Assembly (NCBI GenBank): GCA_021234535.1
Contig: CM037830.1
Span: 10,385,252-10,449,251 of the forward strand
Direction of reading: 5' to 3'
DNA from: Stichopus chloronotus
Lineage: Eukaryota > Echinodermata > Holothuroidea > Aspidochirotida > Stichopodidae
Length of the DNA: 64,000 bases
The notes below the pieces were generated by a model. It made no database searches. It saw only the letters and a list, made by a program, of their open reading frames with translations, and was not told the DNA's origin. The position numbers were made by a program, and so were the translations under genes. Below are positions 22,761-32,624 of this stretch, piece by piece (the stretch's first letter is position 1; each line of letters starts with the position of its first letter).

Positions 22761-23792
22761 TCACTGCGGTGGGAGGAACAATGCCCGGGGCCTGGGCACC
22801 ATCCCTCCCAGCACAGCACGGCCAAAAGCTGCGTCTGCTGCCAATGTGTCTGACAGATAACGGGATACGAAGGTGGAGGGGGTTTTCCAAGCTCCAGCCT
22901 TCAGAATATCTGACACATTTGCGCCTGCAAAAAGAGCCCGAGAGGTGGCCAGTCCGCGGATATCATGAGCACGGGGGTGTGAGAGTGCATGTGGTGACAC
23001 AAAATCAACTAACCACCTTGAAATTGTTGTCTTAGATGCTGGGGTGTGTGGGACGTCTAGGAAGAATGAATAGTCTTTCTGACTGTCGAAGATTCTCAGT
23101 TCTGTGCAAATACCACTTGAGCGCTCGCACTGGACACCAACCTTATCCTCTGTGATGGAGGATCCCGAGGACATTGTGGGTATAAAAAGATCCCCTGGCA
23201 CAAAGTCCAGAGTCTGATTCTTTGGAAGGAAATCTAAATCGGGCACCAGCTGTACACCATGTGGTTCAAAGCGAATATGACCTGGTTTGGTTGTAAGCGC
23301 TTGAATACAACTCCTTCGTCGGGACGTAACTGCTGCGACAAGGAATAAAGTCTTAACCGTGAGATGTTCCAGAGAAGCCTTATGTAAGGGCTCGTAAGGG
23401 GCATCTGCTAGTGCCCTCAGTACTGCATTCATGGACCACGATGGTCCCAAAACGCCGAATGGGTCTCTGGATGGACATCCCTTTAATGAGTTGGGCTAGA
23501 GCTGCATTGTCCCCAACCGAGGAACCATCTTCAAAGCCCTGGTGAACTGCCGATATAGCAGAACGGTAGTTCCGAATTGTGTTAACCTGAAGTCCCTCAT
23601 CGAAGAGGGTGGTAAGAAAATCGGCTACAACTGGTAAAGGGGAAGAACTGGGATTGACATTTTTGTCGATGCACCAGGTCTTGAATTTGGCCAATCTCGA
23701 ATCGTAAGTCGCCACTGTTGAGGTACGCCTGCTACCGAGAAAGGCCTTTCTGTCTGAGTCCAAGCCTGATATTTTCCACGCAACCAGATGCA
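22761..23792 (-). pseudogene. DIRS element 1 tyrosine recombinase (frameshifted), copy 1
   Basis: The N-terminal SAM-like core-binding part (SRRTSTVATYDSRLAKFKTW, then NTIRNYRSAISAVHQGF) is in one frame. The catalytic part starts near 23450 in another: SWSMNAVLRALADAPYEPL, TSRRRSCIQAL with a candidate first catalytic arginine, then AHDIRGLATSRALFAGANVS with the H-x-x-R pair, AGAWKTPSTFVSRYL with tryptophan and the nucleophile tyrosine. All catalytic residues are thus present, but an indel near 23450 splits the gene. Compared with copy 2 there is a 23-base deletion near 23735. The enzyme would integrate circular DNA without target duplication. Confidence 0.85.
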
Positions 23793-25797
23793 GGGACTTG
23801 GGATCCTGATGATGCAGAGGTCCCTGCTGAGTAGATCCCTCCCCACTGGGAGTCGCCTGGGTAGGTCTATGAGAAGGTCTGATAATGTCCTGAACCATGG
23901 TTGTCTGGGCCAGAACGGGGCTATCAAAAGAAGTTTGCAATTGCCCGTTGACTTGACTTTGGAAATGACCCTGGGAATGAGACTCAGAGGGGGGAACGCA
24001 TAAGCATCCAGACCTTGCCAGCTGATGGATAGGGCATCTGTTGCCCATGCTCCGTCCTCCTGAAACCTCGAGCAATACGTCGGTAGTTTGGCGTTCTTGG
24101 CCGAGGCAAAGAGGTCTATGTTGGGGCGCCCGCAGTGATTGAAGAGAGCTTGCACACACGATTCCTTCAGCTCCCACTCCGTCGTCGCCAGCCTCCCTCG
24201 GGAGAGAGCGTCGGCTACCAGGTTGGTCACTCCTGGTATGTGGGTCGCCCGAAGGGCAATCTTGAGGTCGTCGCACCATGTCAGAACCTGCCATGCTAAG
24301 GCATTGAGGGTCCGTGAGTGGGTCCCCCCTTCCCGATTGACATAGGCTACTACTGTTGTGTTGTCGGTCTTTACCAAAACTGTCTTTCCCCGCAAGTCTA
24401 GGCGGAAGGCCTTCAGGAATTCCCAGACTGCATACAGTTCTAGCACGTTGATGTGCAACCCCCGAAAGTGTGGCGGCCAAACCCCCGAAACCTGACGGGT
24501 CCCCCACGCGCCCCCCAACCCATAAGGGAGGCGTCCGTTGACACGGTCTCCTCCACTGGTGGTAAAACGAAGGGGATGCCCCTCATCGTATTGCTGCGAT
24601 CTAGCCACCAGGTCAGGTGGCTCCGAATGTGAGCGGGCACCGGCACTAGGACATCCAGACTGTCCTCCAATGGGGTGAAGTGCTGGAGTAAGTGTAGTTG
24701 GAGGGGTCTCATTCTGAGGCGACAACGGGGGACAAGGTCTATGAGGCTGGCTTGCATGCCGAGAACCTTCAGCCAAGTTGCAGCTGTTGCCGAGGTCAGA
24801 AGCAAGAGGCTGGAGATTTCTAGTTCGAGGCTGGTCAGGCGCTCCATGGTCGGAAAAGCCTCTTGAGTTATCAGGTCTAAGGATGCCCCTAGAAAGGTTA
24901 TTTTCTGTGCAGGGGTAAGACTGGACTTTTCCCAGTTTATCAGCCAACCTAAGCGGGTGAGTGTATTGATGACAAAATTTAGGTCTGCTATACACTGCTC
25001 TTTGTGGGGGAAACTATTAACCAATCGTCTAAGTAGGCCCACAATAGAACCCCCTCCCGTCTCAGAAATGATACTACGGCTCTTGAGACTCTCGTAAAGA
25101 CCCGTGGCGCTGTCGCCAGACCGAAAGGGAGTGCGGTAAACACGTACTCCTTCCCTTCGTACTTGAACGCTAGAAATCGCCTGTGATCTTTCGCGACGGG
25201 GATATGCAGATATGCGTCTCGCAAGTCCACGGACACGGCCCATGTGTTCCCTGGAAGAAGTGGAAGAACTATCCCCAGATGTTCCATTCTGAACTTTTGT
25301 GGAGCGATATACGCCCGATTGAGTGGTTTTAAATTTAGTATTGGCCGCCACTTGTCCGGTTTCTTGGGGGCAAGGAAAAATGATGACAGGAAGAGTGGCC
25401 CCTCTCTTCTGTGGCTGGAGACACTGCCTTTTTTGCCAGCAGAGCCTGCAATTCTGCCTCTAAGGCTACCCTTTTTGCCAAATCTTTTGGTACCGGAGTA
25501 CTTCTCCCCCACCCCCTGGGGTGGCGGCCTTACAAACTCCACCCTGTAACCGTTCTCCACTGTGTCTAGGACCCAAGAGTCTGCCTGAATTGATTTCCAC
25601 TCTTCGACAAACCCCTGAATTCTCCCCCCACCTCCGGTATCCCGGCGGAGGTGAGGTGGGCCCCTAGGGACGGCCCCTGGACTCTGCGGCCTTAGTACTA
25701 CCGCGTCCCCGTCCACGACCGCGCCCAGACCTACGAATTTGGACCCCGCGTTGGGAAGGTTTAGCCTGCCTCTCTCCTCCACCGCGACCCCCCACAC
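23625..25797 (-). pseudogene. DIRS element 1 reverse transcriptase-RNase H (frameshifted)
   Basis: Reverse transcriptase blocks read in order: GGRIQGFVEEWKSIQADSW, FLAPKKPDKWRPILNLKPLN, VSVDLRDAYLHIPV (motif A), ALPFGLATAPRVFTR (motif B) and WAYLDDWLIVSP (motif C). A shift near 25010, in a run of C on the coding strand, moves to DLNFVINTLTRLGWLINWEK. RNase H follows with STDASLMGWGA; a second shift near 24500 leads to HINVLELYAVWEF, VKTDNTTVVAYVNREGG and HIPGVTNLVADALSR, which keeps the acidic D-E-D-D set. A conserved DIRS-type tail follows (IDLFASAKNAKLPTYCSRF). Both breaks are in or next to homopolymers, so sequencing error is possible. The upstream 130 bases of the span overlap gag. Confidence 0.87.
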
Positions 25798-26778
25798 GAC
25801 GAGATGAGCCCAGTGAAGGTTTACGGTAGGAACCTACTGGCCGATTGCTAGAAAAAGGGCGTGGGCCCAATTGTCTGTCGAGTTTTCGGTCCGATTCTAC
25901 CCTTGTAGCTTCGTCCTCAATCCTGGAACGAAACTCCTCATGAAACAGGTCTTTACCTATCAGGGGGACACTTTCCATTCGATTCCGCGCTTCATTTGAA
26001 GGCCACTTGAGAGCATTAGTAACCACTGCTCGTCTCTCTGCAGTTAATTTCAACGCGACCCTTGCCAACTGATCAAAAATCAGGCGTGTCAGGGGCCCCA
26101 AGCTACGAACCAGGGCGGCAGCCTCCTCATCAGACACTGGCGAAGGCTCCTCCTCACCCTGCTGGTGATATTTCATCAGCACTTCCGGTAATAACGCGGC
26201 AAATGAAGCAAACTTAAGACCGGTCCTGGCAGCCAATTCAATGTCATGAAGAACGGAAAGGCGCTTTCTGTCTGAATCAGATTTAGCCGCTTTCCTGAGG
26301 CGTTCAATGGCTTCCTCAGGGATAGGGGGGGTTTGAAATAAAGGGCATGGTCCTCCTCTGTAGCTACAACACTACCCTCTCGCGCCCTGCCAACCGGTTT
26401 CCATTTGGCAGAAGTAACTGATTTGCTTATTTCCTCTAACCGATCTGTAAGCATCGTATCTAGTGGAAAGGGACGCTGCAAGGACTTTGACTTTTTGTTT
26501 GTCCTTATCAGTTTAGAGCTAGACGTCTCCTGTGCCACCTCCTCAAAACCCAGGTGAAACCGAACAATGTCATTGACCGTGTCAACCAGTGTCTGAGGTA
26601 GAGAAGCCCCGAGGGGCTGGTCTTCCTCATCCGAACCTTCTTCACTGGGCTGAGGGCATTCCCCTAATGGGTGAGCTGTCCCATGGGACGGAGAAGAGGT
26701 ATAACCAGAGAGTGTTTCCCGTGTGTCCAAAAGCTGTGACAGCTGGGAAAGCAGCCATGACGTCTCCCCTCTCCTCAA

Positions 26779-26840
26779 CGAGCGAGAACGAGAGCGTGAA
26801 CGATAATGACGATACCTGCTCCTCCCGCGTGACCTATCCT
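26779..26840 (-). repeat. Arg-Ser dipeptide repeat in gag of element 1
   Basis: In the frame of the gag middle part the codons read RGRSRYRHYRSRSRSRS, directly before LRRGETSWLL. This is a classic RS-type stretch. An in-frame TAG lies just upstream, near 26845. Confidence 0.75.
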
Positions 26841-26909
26841 CTCCGCTCTAGCGGGACTGCCACTATAGGACCTTTGTCTCCCATGACGTGACCATTGCCC
26901 CATAGCTCG

Positions 26910-27260
26910 GGCTGAACTAGTGCTTCGTGACCGTCGCCTCTTGTCGGGCGCATAGCTTCGTGCTTCGTGACTCGACCTAGGCTGCTGCTGCGGGACCGTC
27001 GCCTCTGGCTCGGGTCAAACTTGTGCTTCATGACCTTCGCCTCATGGCTCGGGTCGCACTCTTGCTTCGGGACCTCAGCCGTCTGGCCTGGGTCAAACTC
27101 CTGCTGCGGGACCTTTGCCTCATGGCTCGGGTCGAACTAGTGCTTTGTGACCTTCGCCTCATGGTTCAGGTCGCACTGTTGCTTCGGGACCGTCGCCTAG
27201 TGGCTCAGGTCAAACTCCCACTAAGGGACCTTTGCCTCGTGGCTCGGGTCGGAGTTTCGA
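26910..27260 (-). repeat. 39 bp tandem repeats encoding 13-residue SR-rich units in gag
   Basis: About six to eight degenerate units of 39 bp are visible, marked on the plus strand by repeated (c)gggacc and ggctcgggtc. On the minus strand, in the gag middle frame, units read SRSLTQARRLRSR and SQSTSSTRAMRQR. Since 39 is a multiple of three, the frame is kept between units. Some units contain stops. Confidence 0.7.
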
Positions 27261-27605
27261 TCTGGCTTCCTTCAGGTGGTGCCGACTCTCAGACCTTGAC
27301 GGTCCTGCTGGACCACCCCCAGCAAGGGTGGACGGCCCAGCTTCAGCGGTTGTCCATGAAGGAGCTGCTGTAGGGCCAGAAGGCCCTGACGCCGAGGTTG
27401 GGGCTTCTTGATCAGCCTGGGCCCTGATCCAAGTCTCAATTAGTTTCCACTGACCGTCAGTAAACGATAAACACACGGCACACTCCTTTGGGTCACATGG
27501 TCTACAGATAGGACATAAGTCATGAAGATCCCATGGCCTAGACGGACGCCGACGCCGACACCCCACACACCTCTGCGGTTCCCTCTGGGAAGGCATACTG
27601 TGCAA

Positions 27606-28276
27606 ATAAACTTAAGGAAAATGCAAGAAAAAAAACGATGAAATGCAATGAACCAGCCCACCCATCAAAGGGTGGGGCAGGAGACCCCCAGATGGGAGAC
27701 CACCTGGGGGAAGGTACATGAAACAAAAACACGCATGGAGTACTAACTCCACCAACCTAGCAATAGCAATGTTCAAAAAAAAAATCACTGAAAGTGAAAA
27801 CGCATTACTGCACAATGCATGGGCAAAGAAAACTAGCAACATGATGTAGGCCTAGTACATAAGAATGTAGCTTAGCAAAACATCGTGAAAACTCAAAAAT
27901 CATGGTAGCCAACTCTTAACTACATGAGAAACATTTAGGAACAACATAGCCATCGAATAGTAAGCATAAACTTAGGCCAAGGCCTCACATGTAACGAAAC
28001 CTAGAGAAAGTTACCAAAACTCCGATAGCCTACCGTACAACGTTACACAAAAAGTGAGGATAGGCTAAACATGTGAGCGGGAAACCCGGTCCTAAAAAGC
28101 TACAAAAAACTTCCAAAAAAATACTAGTTCTGCATGGAAGAAGAAAGGATACTTATCGCAATTGCAAAAAACTACTTCTGATGGTCAAAGAGCGAAATGA
28201 TCGTCGATGTAAACGGCGAATAAGACTGAAAACGGGTGCTGCGAAAATCTCCCGGTCCTTAGCCAACGGAGGCAGA
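27606..28276. other. 5' leader region of DIRS element 1
   Basis: This 671 bp lies between the right terminal repeat and the gag start. It is AT-richer than the genes and has only chance open frames. It probably contains the promoter or leader of the element, but I see no defined signal. Confidence 0.5.
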
Positions 28277-28408
28277 AACCAAAGAGGACAATTGCTGATT
28301 GGGGTCGAGTTCGAGAGGCCAGGCCACAGAGGGCGCTCGGTGCGATTTTTCTGCCGGTTCTAGCACTGGGGCAAGGCCAGTGCGATAGTAGTGTGGGAGA
28401 CAGGTAAG
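28277..28408 (-). repeat. Right inverted terminal repeat of DIRS element 1
   Basis: This is the reverse complement of 21986-22117, with two mismatches. A 20 bp tail ending GTGAATAC follows before host sequence. Confidence 0.92.
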
Positions 28409-28428
28409 GAAGGGGGTGTAGTGAATAC

Positions 28429-29401
28429 CTATTACACTGCTGTGTTGTGCAACACACTCGTGCTACGACACTCGATGTCTTGGAATTGGAGAGGCCAGGC
28501 TAGGCTACGTTTACACATGTGTACGTATCAGGGTAGGGAAACCATGTTCATTCAGTCATGTTAGCGTTTCCACTATTTTCGGGAAGATTGGGACATGTTC
28601 GTATCAATGAGGGGGAGAGAGTATTGATACAGAAAAGCTCTACGTTCTTTCTCGTATCTTATGTTATACCCTTCCTGGGAATTACATGTCGAAATGTTGC
28701 ATGTTTCAGAAAATAATATTGCAATTTGGGATCTCGTACTTCTGCTTAATTATTTACCTTGAGGCCTAGGCCAAATGCTACGTACTGTAGGCATAGGCAT
28801 TTTGAAAGTTTGGCCTTTTACTTTAAATTTTGTCGATTTGCATATTTATTTTTTGGCTAGTGTAAATGCAACTATAGACAAAATGTTACATCAATTTTTC
28901 AAGTGATGTTGCATTTTTGGAAGCAGCCAAACATTCCCTAACTTACGAGAAGTTGTTCAGTGGTCATCTGTCAAGGGAGAATTCAAAAGCGTGACCCCAA
29001 ATGAATGCCTACTCACCCTTTTCTCCAAAATAGGGAGTATGTGGTGATAAAATTTAATGCGTGGCTCAGATTTATTATAATCTCTAGGGTTATAGATGCA
29101 CAAAACCAGTAGTTCAGCACATTTCATGCAATCCGAGCACACCAATAATTAAACAGGTAAAGCTTTTGTCTAAAATTTTAAAATTAAACCTTGTTCACTC
29201 ATTTTTAAAATTATTCTGACGTGGGTCATCCTATCCCAGCACGCCGAATACTAAGAGAATTACGCTTAAGCCTTACTGTGCTATAAAACAGCTGATTCAG
29301 TCTAGCTGGAATTAAACCTATGCCAATCTTCTAGGTTGATCTTTCCTGTAGACTGTGCATTCAACAGCTCCTCTGCTTTTACAGAGTGCTACAACATGTG
29401 C
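28429..29401. other. Host spacer between the two DIRS elements
   Basis: These 973 bases of AT-rich sequence lie between the elements. A minus-strand frame at 28957-29145 contains several cysteines (MVCSDCMKCAELL) but matches no domain I know and has no clear splice sites. No transposon termini are seen. Confidence 0.45.
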
Positions 29402-29430
29402 AATCCCCAAAACTTACTGGTTTGGGAATT
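29402..29430. promoter_or_regulatory. Lox-like palindrome at the left terminus, element 2
   Basis: Arms AATCCCCAAA and TTTGGGAATT surround the spacer ACTTACTGG. The outer arm starts at the element edge. Confidence 0.6.
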
Positions 29431-29443
29431 CGCTAGCGACATA

Positions 29444-29546
29444 CTCACCTCATATAACCTATGCATTATTGTATTGACCATAGTCTAGCATCTGGCAATT
29501 TTGTGTGTGTGTGTGTATCTGGCGACCGCCCTTCCGTAATTCCCAG
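29444..29546 (+). repeat. Left inverted terminal repeat of DIRS element 2
   Basis: It starts CTCACCTCATATAACCTATG and includes GTCTAGCATCTGGCAATTTT, a GT microsatellite and ACCGCCCTTCC. It pairs with 35079-35183 on the other strand with several mismatches. Confidence 0.88.
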
Positions 29547-29834
29547 GCTGAAAAAAGCCTAGAATGACAGCAAGTGCCGATCAGGAGGTAGAGGAGGAAA
29601 GGAGAAAGGGATTAAACCCAAAATGGTGCTTACCTAACTCCACCTAGACGAAGATCGACCGTCAGTGTCGGAAAAAAACGGCGTACCCCCGAAGATTCTC
29701 TCCCCAGTGTAAAGCGCCCTAGCCACGTCCCTGGAGTGAGCGGGAGCACGTGTACAATGGACTCGCGGTGTGCCTAACACTCTCGCGGTCATGACTACCA
29801 AATCCTGAAGCGGGGAGGCAGGCGGGGTCATTAC
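29547..29834. other. Noncoding segment between left terminal repeat and internal complementary region, element 2
   Basis: These 288 bases have no recognised coding domain and occupy the same place as 22118-22639 in element 1. Confidence 0.45.
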
Positions 29835-29926
29835 ATGAGGTGAGTACGTCGCTAGCAAATTCCCAAACCAGTAAGTTTTGGGAATTCACAGCGCGTAACT
29901 CCCTCACCTCGTATAACCTATGCATT
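29835..29926 (-). repeat. Internal complementary region of DIRS element 2
   Basis: On the minus strand this reads as the right end (ATGCATAGG to GCGCTGT) joined to the left end (GAATTCCCAAAAC to ATGAGG complement). It is the same design as in element 1 and lies just beyond the recombinase remnant. Confidence 0.87.
29858..29886. promoter_or_regulatory. Lox-like palindrome in the internal complementary region, element 2
   Basis: Perfect 10 bp arms AATTCCCAAA (29858-29867) and TTTGGGAATT (29877-29886) flank the 9 bp spacer CCAGTAAGT. The same structure with one arm mismatch occurs at the left terminus (29402-29430). Arms and spacer resemble those of element 1 (spacer CCAATAGAGT). Confidence 0.65.
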
Positions 29927-29939
29927 TGTTGACACAGGG

Positions 29940-30567
29940 GTGTCGGAGGCCGGCAGGTTCGACGGCTGTGGTTGCAGCGCCGAGGGTGGGGCCGAATGAC
30001 GACCCTGGCGAAGGCCTCGACGGCCATCAGAGTGTTTGTGAAGATAGCATGAAACAAACGAGGATTGGTGTTTTCCATACAGCCACGGCAAAGGATGTCC
30101 TCTAAGGGCACGTGACGGAACCACGCGGTGGAAGTGGCGTCCCTTCGTATGTCCTGTGCCCTGACGCGTTCAGTTGGGCTGACTGGGGCCGGGGTTAACA
30201 AGAACTATCCAGCGCGAGAGGGTCTCCTTGGAGGCCGGCGTGAACGGAGTATGAAGAGCCGGTCCAAAGTGCAAATGTTCTTGGTGTGCTCAATATACCA
30301 TTTGAGGGCACGGACGGGGGTTTGGCAAGCTTATCTAGCACCGCGTTGATGGACCAGGACAGCAGTAAGCCCCGCGATTGGGGGCATTGATGGAACATGC
30401 CCCACAGAAGCTGGTGCAGGGCCGCGTTGGTGCCTACTGTGGGCCCGTCTGGGATGCCGCGGTGACCACCGCCACGGCCGACCGGTAGTTCCTGATTGTG
30501 CTGATTTGCTTCCCTTCTCTAAGAGGGCACAGAAGAAGCTGGCCAAGTCTGGGGCGGACATCTCCAC
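29940..30567 (-). pseudogene. DIRS element 2 tyrosine recombinase remnant
   Basis: Three frames carry pieces. An N-terminal piece has APDLASFFCALLEKG near 30567-30510, a middle piece has LLLSWSINAVLDKLAKPP near 30370-30310, and a C-terminal piece has PVSPTERVRAQDIRRDATST and FRHVPLEDILCRGC. The histidine of the H-x-x-R pair is glutamine (AQDIR), and the tryptophan and nucleophile tyrosine positions are not recognisable. The region expected to hold the first catalytic arginine is deleted. This enzyme is dead. Confidence 0.75.
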
Positions 30568-30777
30568 GGATCGAGAGAGTGTTTAGCCACCCACGCGTAG
30601 TAGCGCTCCAGACGCGAATTGTAGGTTCGAAGCTCGCTGGACAGCCTGGCTACCGGCGGCAATGTTTGCAGCCTCTGCTGAAACACCCGCTGCTTGGAGA
30701 GATGGACCTAACAGAGGCCATGCAGCCAACAGGAGGGTTGCTAGGTTCCGGAGTGGCGTAGGGCCCATTCCGTTGGG

Positions 30778-32465
30778 TCAGTAGGTCCAGGACCAGCCAT
30801 AGGAGGAACAGTAGGATCGCACAGGAAAGCCGAAGGAGTAAGGGAACCGCCGTACGGTTGGGTTTGGCCAGCACGGCCCACAAGGAGGAGGAGGGCCGCC
30901 GGCGTGCACTGGAGTTGGTGTAGGGAGGACCGTGTGAATTAGTTGGCAAAGGGGGAAACCCGTACAAAAACGAGATCCATACCACAGAAAGGAGAGGGCG
31001 TCGACCCTCCCATGACGTGGCGTGTTGCGTACCGTGATACCAAGGTCGGTAGACGTGCGTCGTCCAGGGGACGCGAACATATCCACGAAAAGGCCGATCA
31101 TAGAGGTCGAAGATGCGGTTCGCCCATTGGTGCGCGAGGGTCCAAGCCCTGAGTCGCAATTGCCCCAAGAGAGTGCATCTGCAATTACATTCTGTTGCCC
31201 CACAAGGTGTGATGCCCGAAGCAGTAGTCCCCAGGATTGGCATAGAAGGAGGAGGTTCCAGACCTTCCGTAACTGGGCCGCGGACTTGGTGCCCCCGAGG
31301 TGGTTGATATAAAAGAAGGTCATTGAGTTGTCTGACCGGATTACGCGTGAAGACGCGACCCCGCGAGGGACGAGCGCAAGTGCTGGATAGGCGTTCAAGA
31401 CTGCCTCTGTCTCGAGGACATTGATGTGCTGGGCCGACTCGTCCTGTGTCCACACCCCACCGCTACCTGGTCAATTCCAGTCACGCCCCATCCTGTTCGC
31501 GATGCGTCGGTTGTTATGGTTGCAAGTGGGGCGTTGCTGCGAAACAGCCTGCCCGCCAAGAGCTTGTCCCCGTGCGTCCACCAATGGAGGAATGGACGCA
31601 AATCCACCTGTAGGGGAATCATTGTGGCCGGGTCCGGGTCTGGCATGGGGGCGTACGCGAGGAAGTGGCACTGGAGAGGCCCCATGTGAAGGCGGCAGAG
31701 GCCCAAGAGGTCGAAAAGGCTCGCCATCCTGCCTAACAACTGATGCCATAGCAGGCAGGGGACTGTGGAGCCGAAAGCAGTTTGGTTGCCCCCGCCCGAA
31801 GGTCGGAGACCCCGTCCTTCCTCCGTCTGGAACGCCATCCCCGAGGAGAGGTCAAGGCGTGCTCCTAGGTATACGATGGATTGAGAGGGCGTAAGGGCTG
31901 GTCTCTCCTCTGTTGACTATCCAGCCCAGATCACGCAAGAAGTTGAGGATTAGCGTGGTGTTGGCGCCTGCGTTCTCCTCTGAGATCCTAGAAGTGGGCC
32001 AGTCCTCGAGGTACGCAAGACGTGAGCCGGCCCCACGAAGGAAGGCCAGGCCCCCCAAGCCCCCCCCCATGCGGAGTGAACCCATGTGAAGACTCGATGG
32101 CGCAGTCAAGTGACTCGAAAAAAAAATGACCGAAAAAAAAGAATTGGGTGTGCTAGGGTCTCCATCTGGAACCCCTACGTGCCGCACGTATCACTTGTTT
32201 TAGCGGCTTGAGGGTTAGTATCGGTCGCCAAGTGGCCATTCTTCTTCGGCGTGAAGAAAAAATGTCGAATGGAACAAGAAGGTCGGTTCTCGGCTAGTCC
32301 TGTTGCGACGGTGCCTTTGCCAGAAGGTTCCTGGAGCGCTTGCTCGAGAACCGACCCTGGTGGGCCTGGGGTGTCGCGGAATCGAAGTCGGCCGGACGAA
32401 GGCCAGATTACGGTGGAGGGCAGTAAAACTCTAGCCTGTAACCCTTCAAGTGATGACCCGAGCAC
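30778..32465 (-). pseudogene. DIRS element 2 reverse transcriptase-RNase H remnant
   Basis: RNase H blocks are clear: ITTDASRTGWGV in the frame of 31838-31395, then INVLETEAVLNAYPAL, IRSDNSMTFFYINHLGG and NVIADALSWG in 31455-30778. The reverse transcriptase is mostly lost. FFFTPKKNGH (about 32250) marks the N-terminal side, then a deletion removes the palm motifs A and B. The motif C box appears as AYLEDWP, with glutamate replacing a catalytic aspartate. LNFLRDLGWIVNR follows. Confidence 0.78.
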
Positions 32466-32624
32466 CCAGGGGTTCAGGCACGATTGCTCCCCAGCCTGTA
32501 GGAAGTACGCAACCGCCCCCCCAACGGCATCGCTATCGCGGTGGGCATAAAACTAGGGCCGCTTCGAACGAACACTCTTGTCACCATTGATGGTAGTGTG
32601 TTCTGGCCAGACTGCTGTTGGCGG

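Larger units (their letters stand above)
1..23860 (+). repeat. Large direct duplication, copy 1 (left contig)
   Basis: This block is repeated in the same orientation at 40128-64000. The offset drifts only from 40127 to 40114-40117, because of scattered one-base indels. In the first kilobase copy 1 has many homopolymer runs one base longer than copy 2 (for example near 64, 125, 400 and 435). From about 1.2 kb to 23.38 kb differences are very rare and include shared intron lesions and shared broken LINE codons. The last 470 bases are noticeably more diverged. A duplicated contig end is more likely than a biological tandem duplication. Confidence 0.95.
25664..27605 (-). pseudogene. DIRS element 1 gag-like gene (frameshifted)
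   Basis: The N-terminal part (27605 to about 27210) starts MHSMPSQREPQ and has a cysteine cluster, CPICRPCDPKECAVC, shared with element 2. It is followed by Ser/Arg-rich repeats in a different frame (about 27260-26780), with stops in some units. The middle part (26778-26176, same frame as the repeats) is acidic then basic, and the C-terminal part (26236-25664, third frame) has LGPLTRLIFDQLARVALKL and an Arg/Gly-rich end (GRGRGRGRG), suggesting nucleic acid binding. The C-terminal block matches the conserved region of DIRS gag proteins. At least two frameshifts are needed to read through. Confidence 0.75.
21942..28428 (-). mobile_element. DIRS-like tyrosine-recombinase retrotransposon, element 1
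   Basis: This 6.5 kb element is coded on the minus strand. It has 132 bp inverted terminal repeats, an internal complementary region (22640-22748) and the gene order gag, RT-RNase H, tyrosine recombinase. All are hallmarks of the DIRS order of retrotransposons, which integrate by a recombinase rather than a DDE integrase. The limits were set by comparing the termini with the internal complementary region: both genomic ends contain AATAC (21942-21946 and 28424-28428), and sequence outside it diverges. No target duplication is present, as expected. It is visibly more GC-rich than the host. Genes are broken by frameshifts, yet the terminal repeats differ at only 2 of 132 positions, so the element may be young and some breaks may be sequencing errors. 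Confidence 0.9.

Noticed and set aside
27023..27373. Plus-strand open frame of 116 codons with leucine/arginine repeats
   Set aside because: It lies on the strand opposite gag, over the 39 bp tandem array. Repeats of a multiple of three keep all frames open, and the SR-rich minus-strand reading agrees with the gag frame.
28073..28363. Plus-strand basic frame of 96 codons at the right end of DIRS element 1
   Set aside because: It runs from the leader into the right terminal repeat, has no domain, and is out of place for a DIRS gene.
28957..29145. Cysteine-containing minus-strand frame considered as a PSI1 exon
   Set aside because: It lacks the CGWC core and has no matching splice sites or flanking homology.
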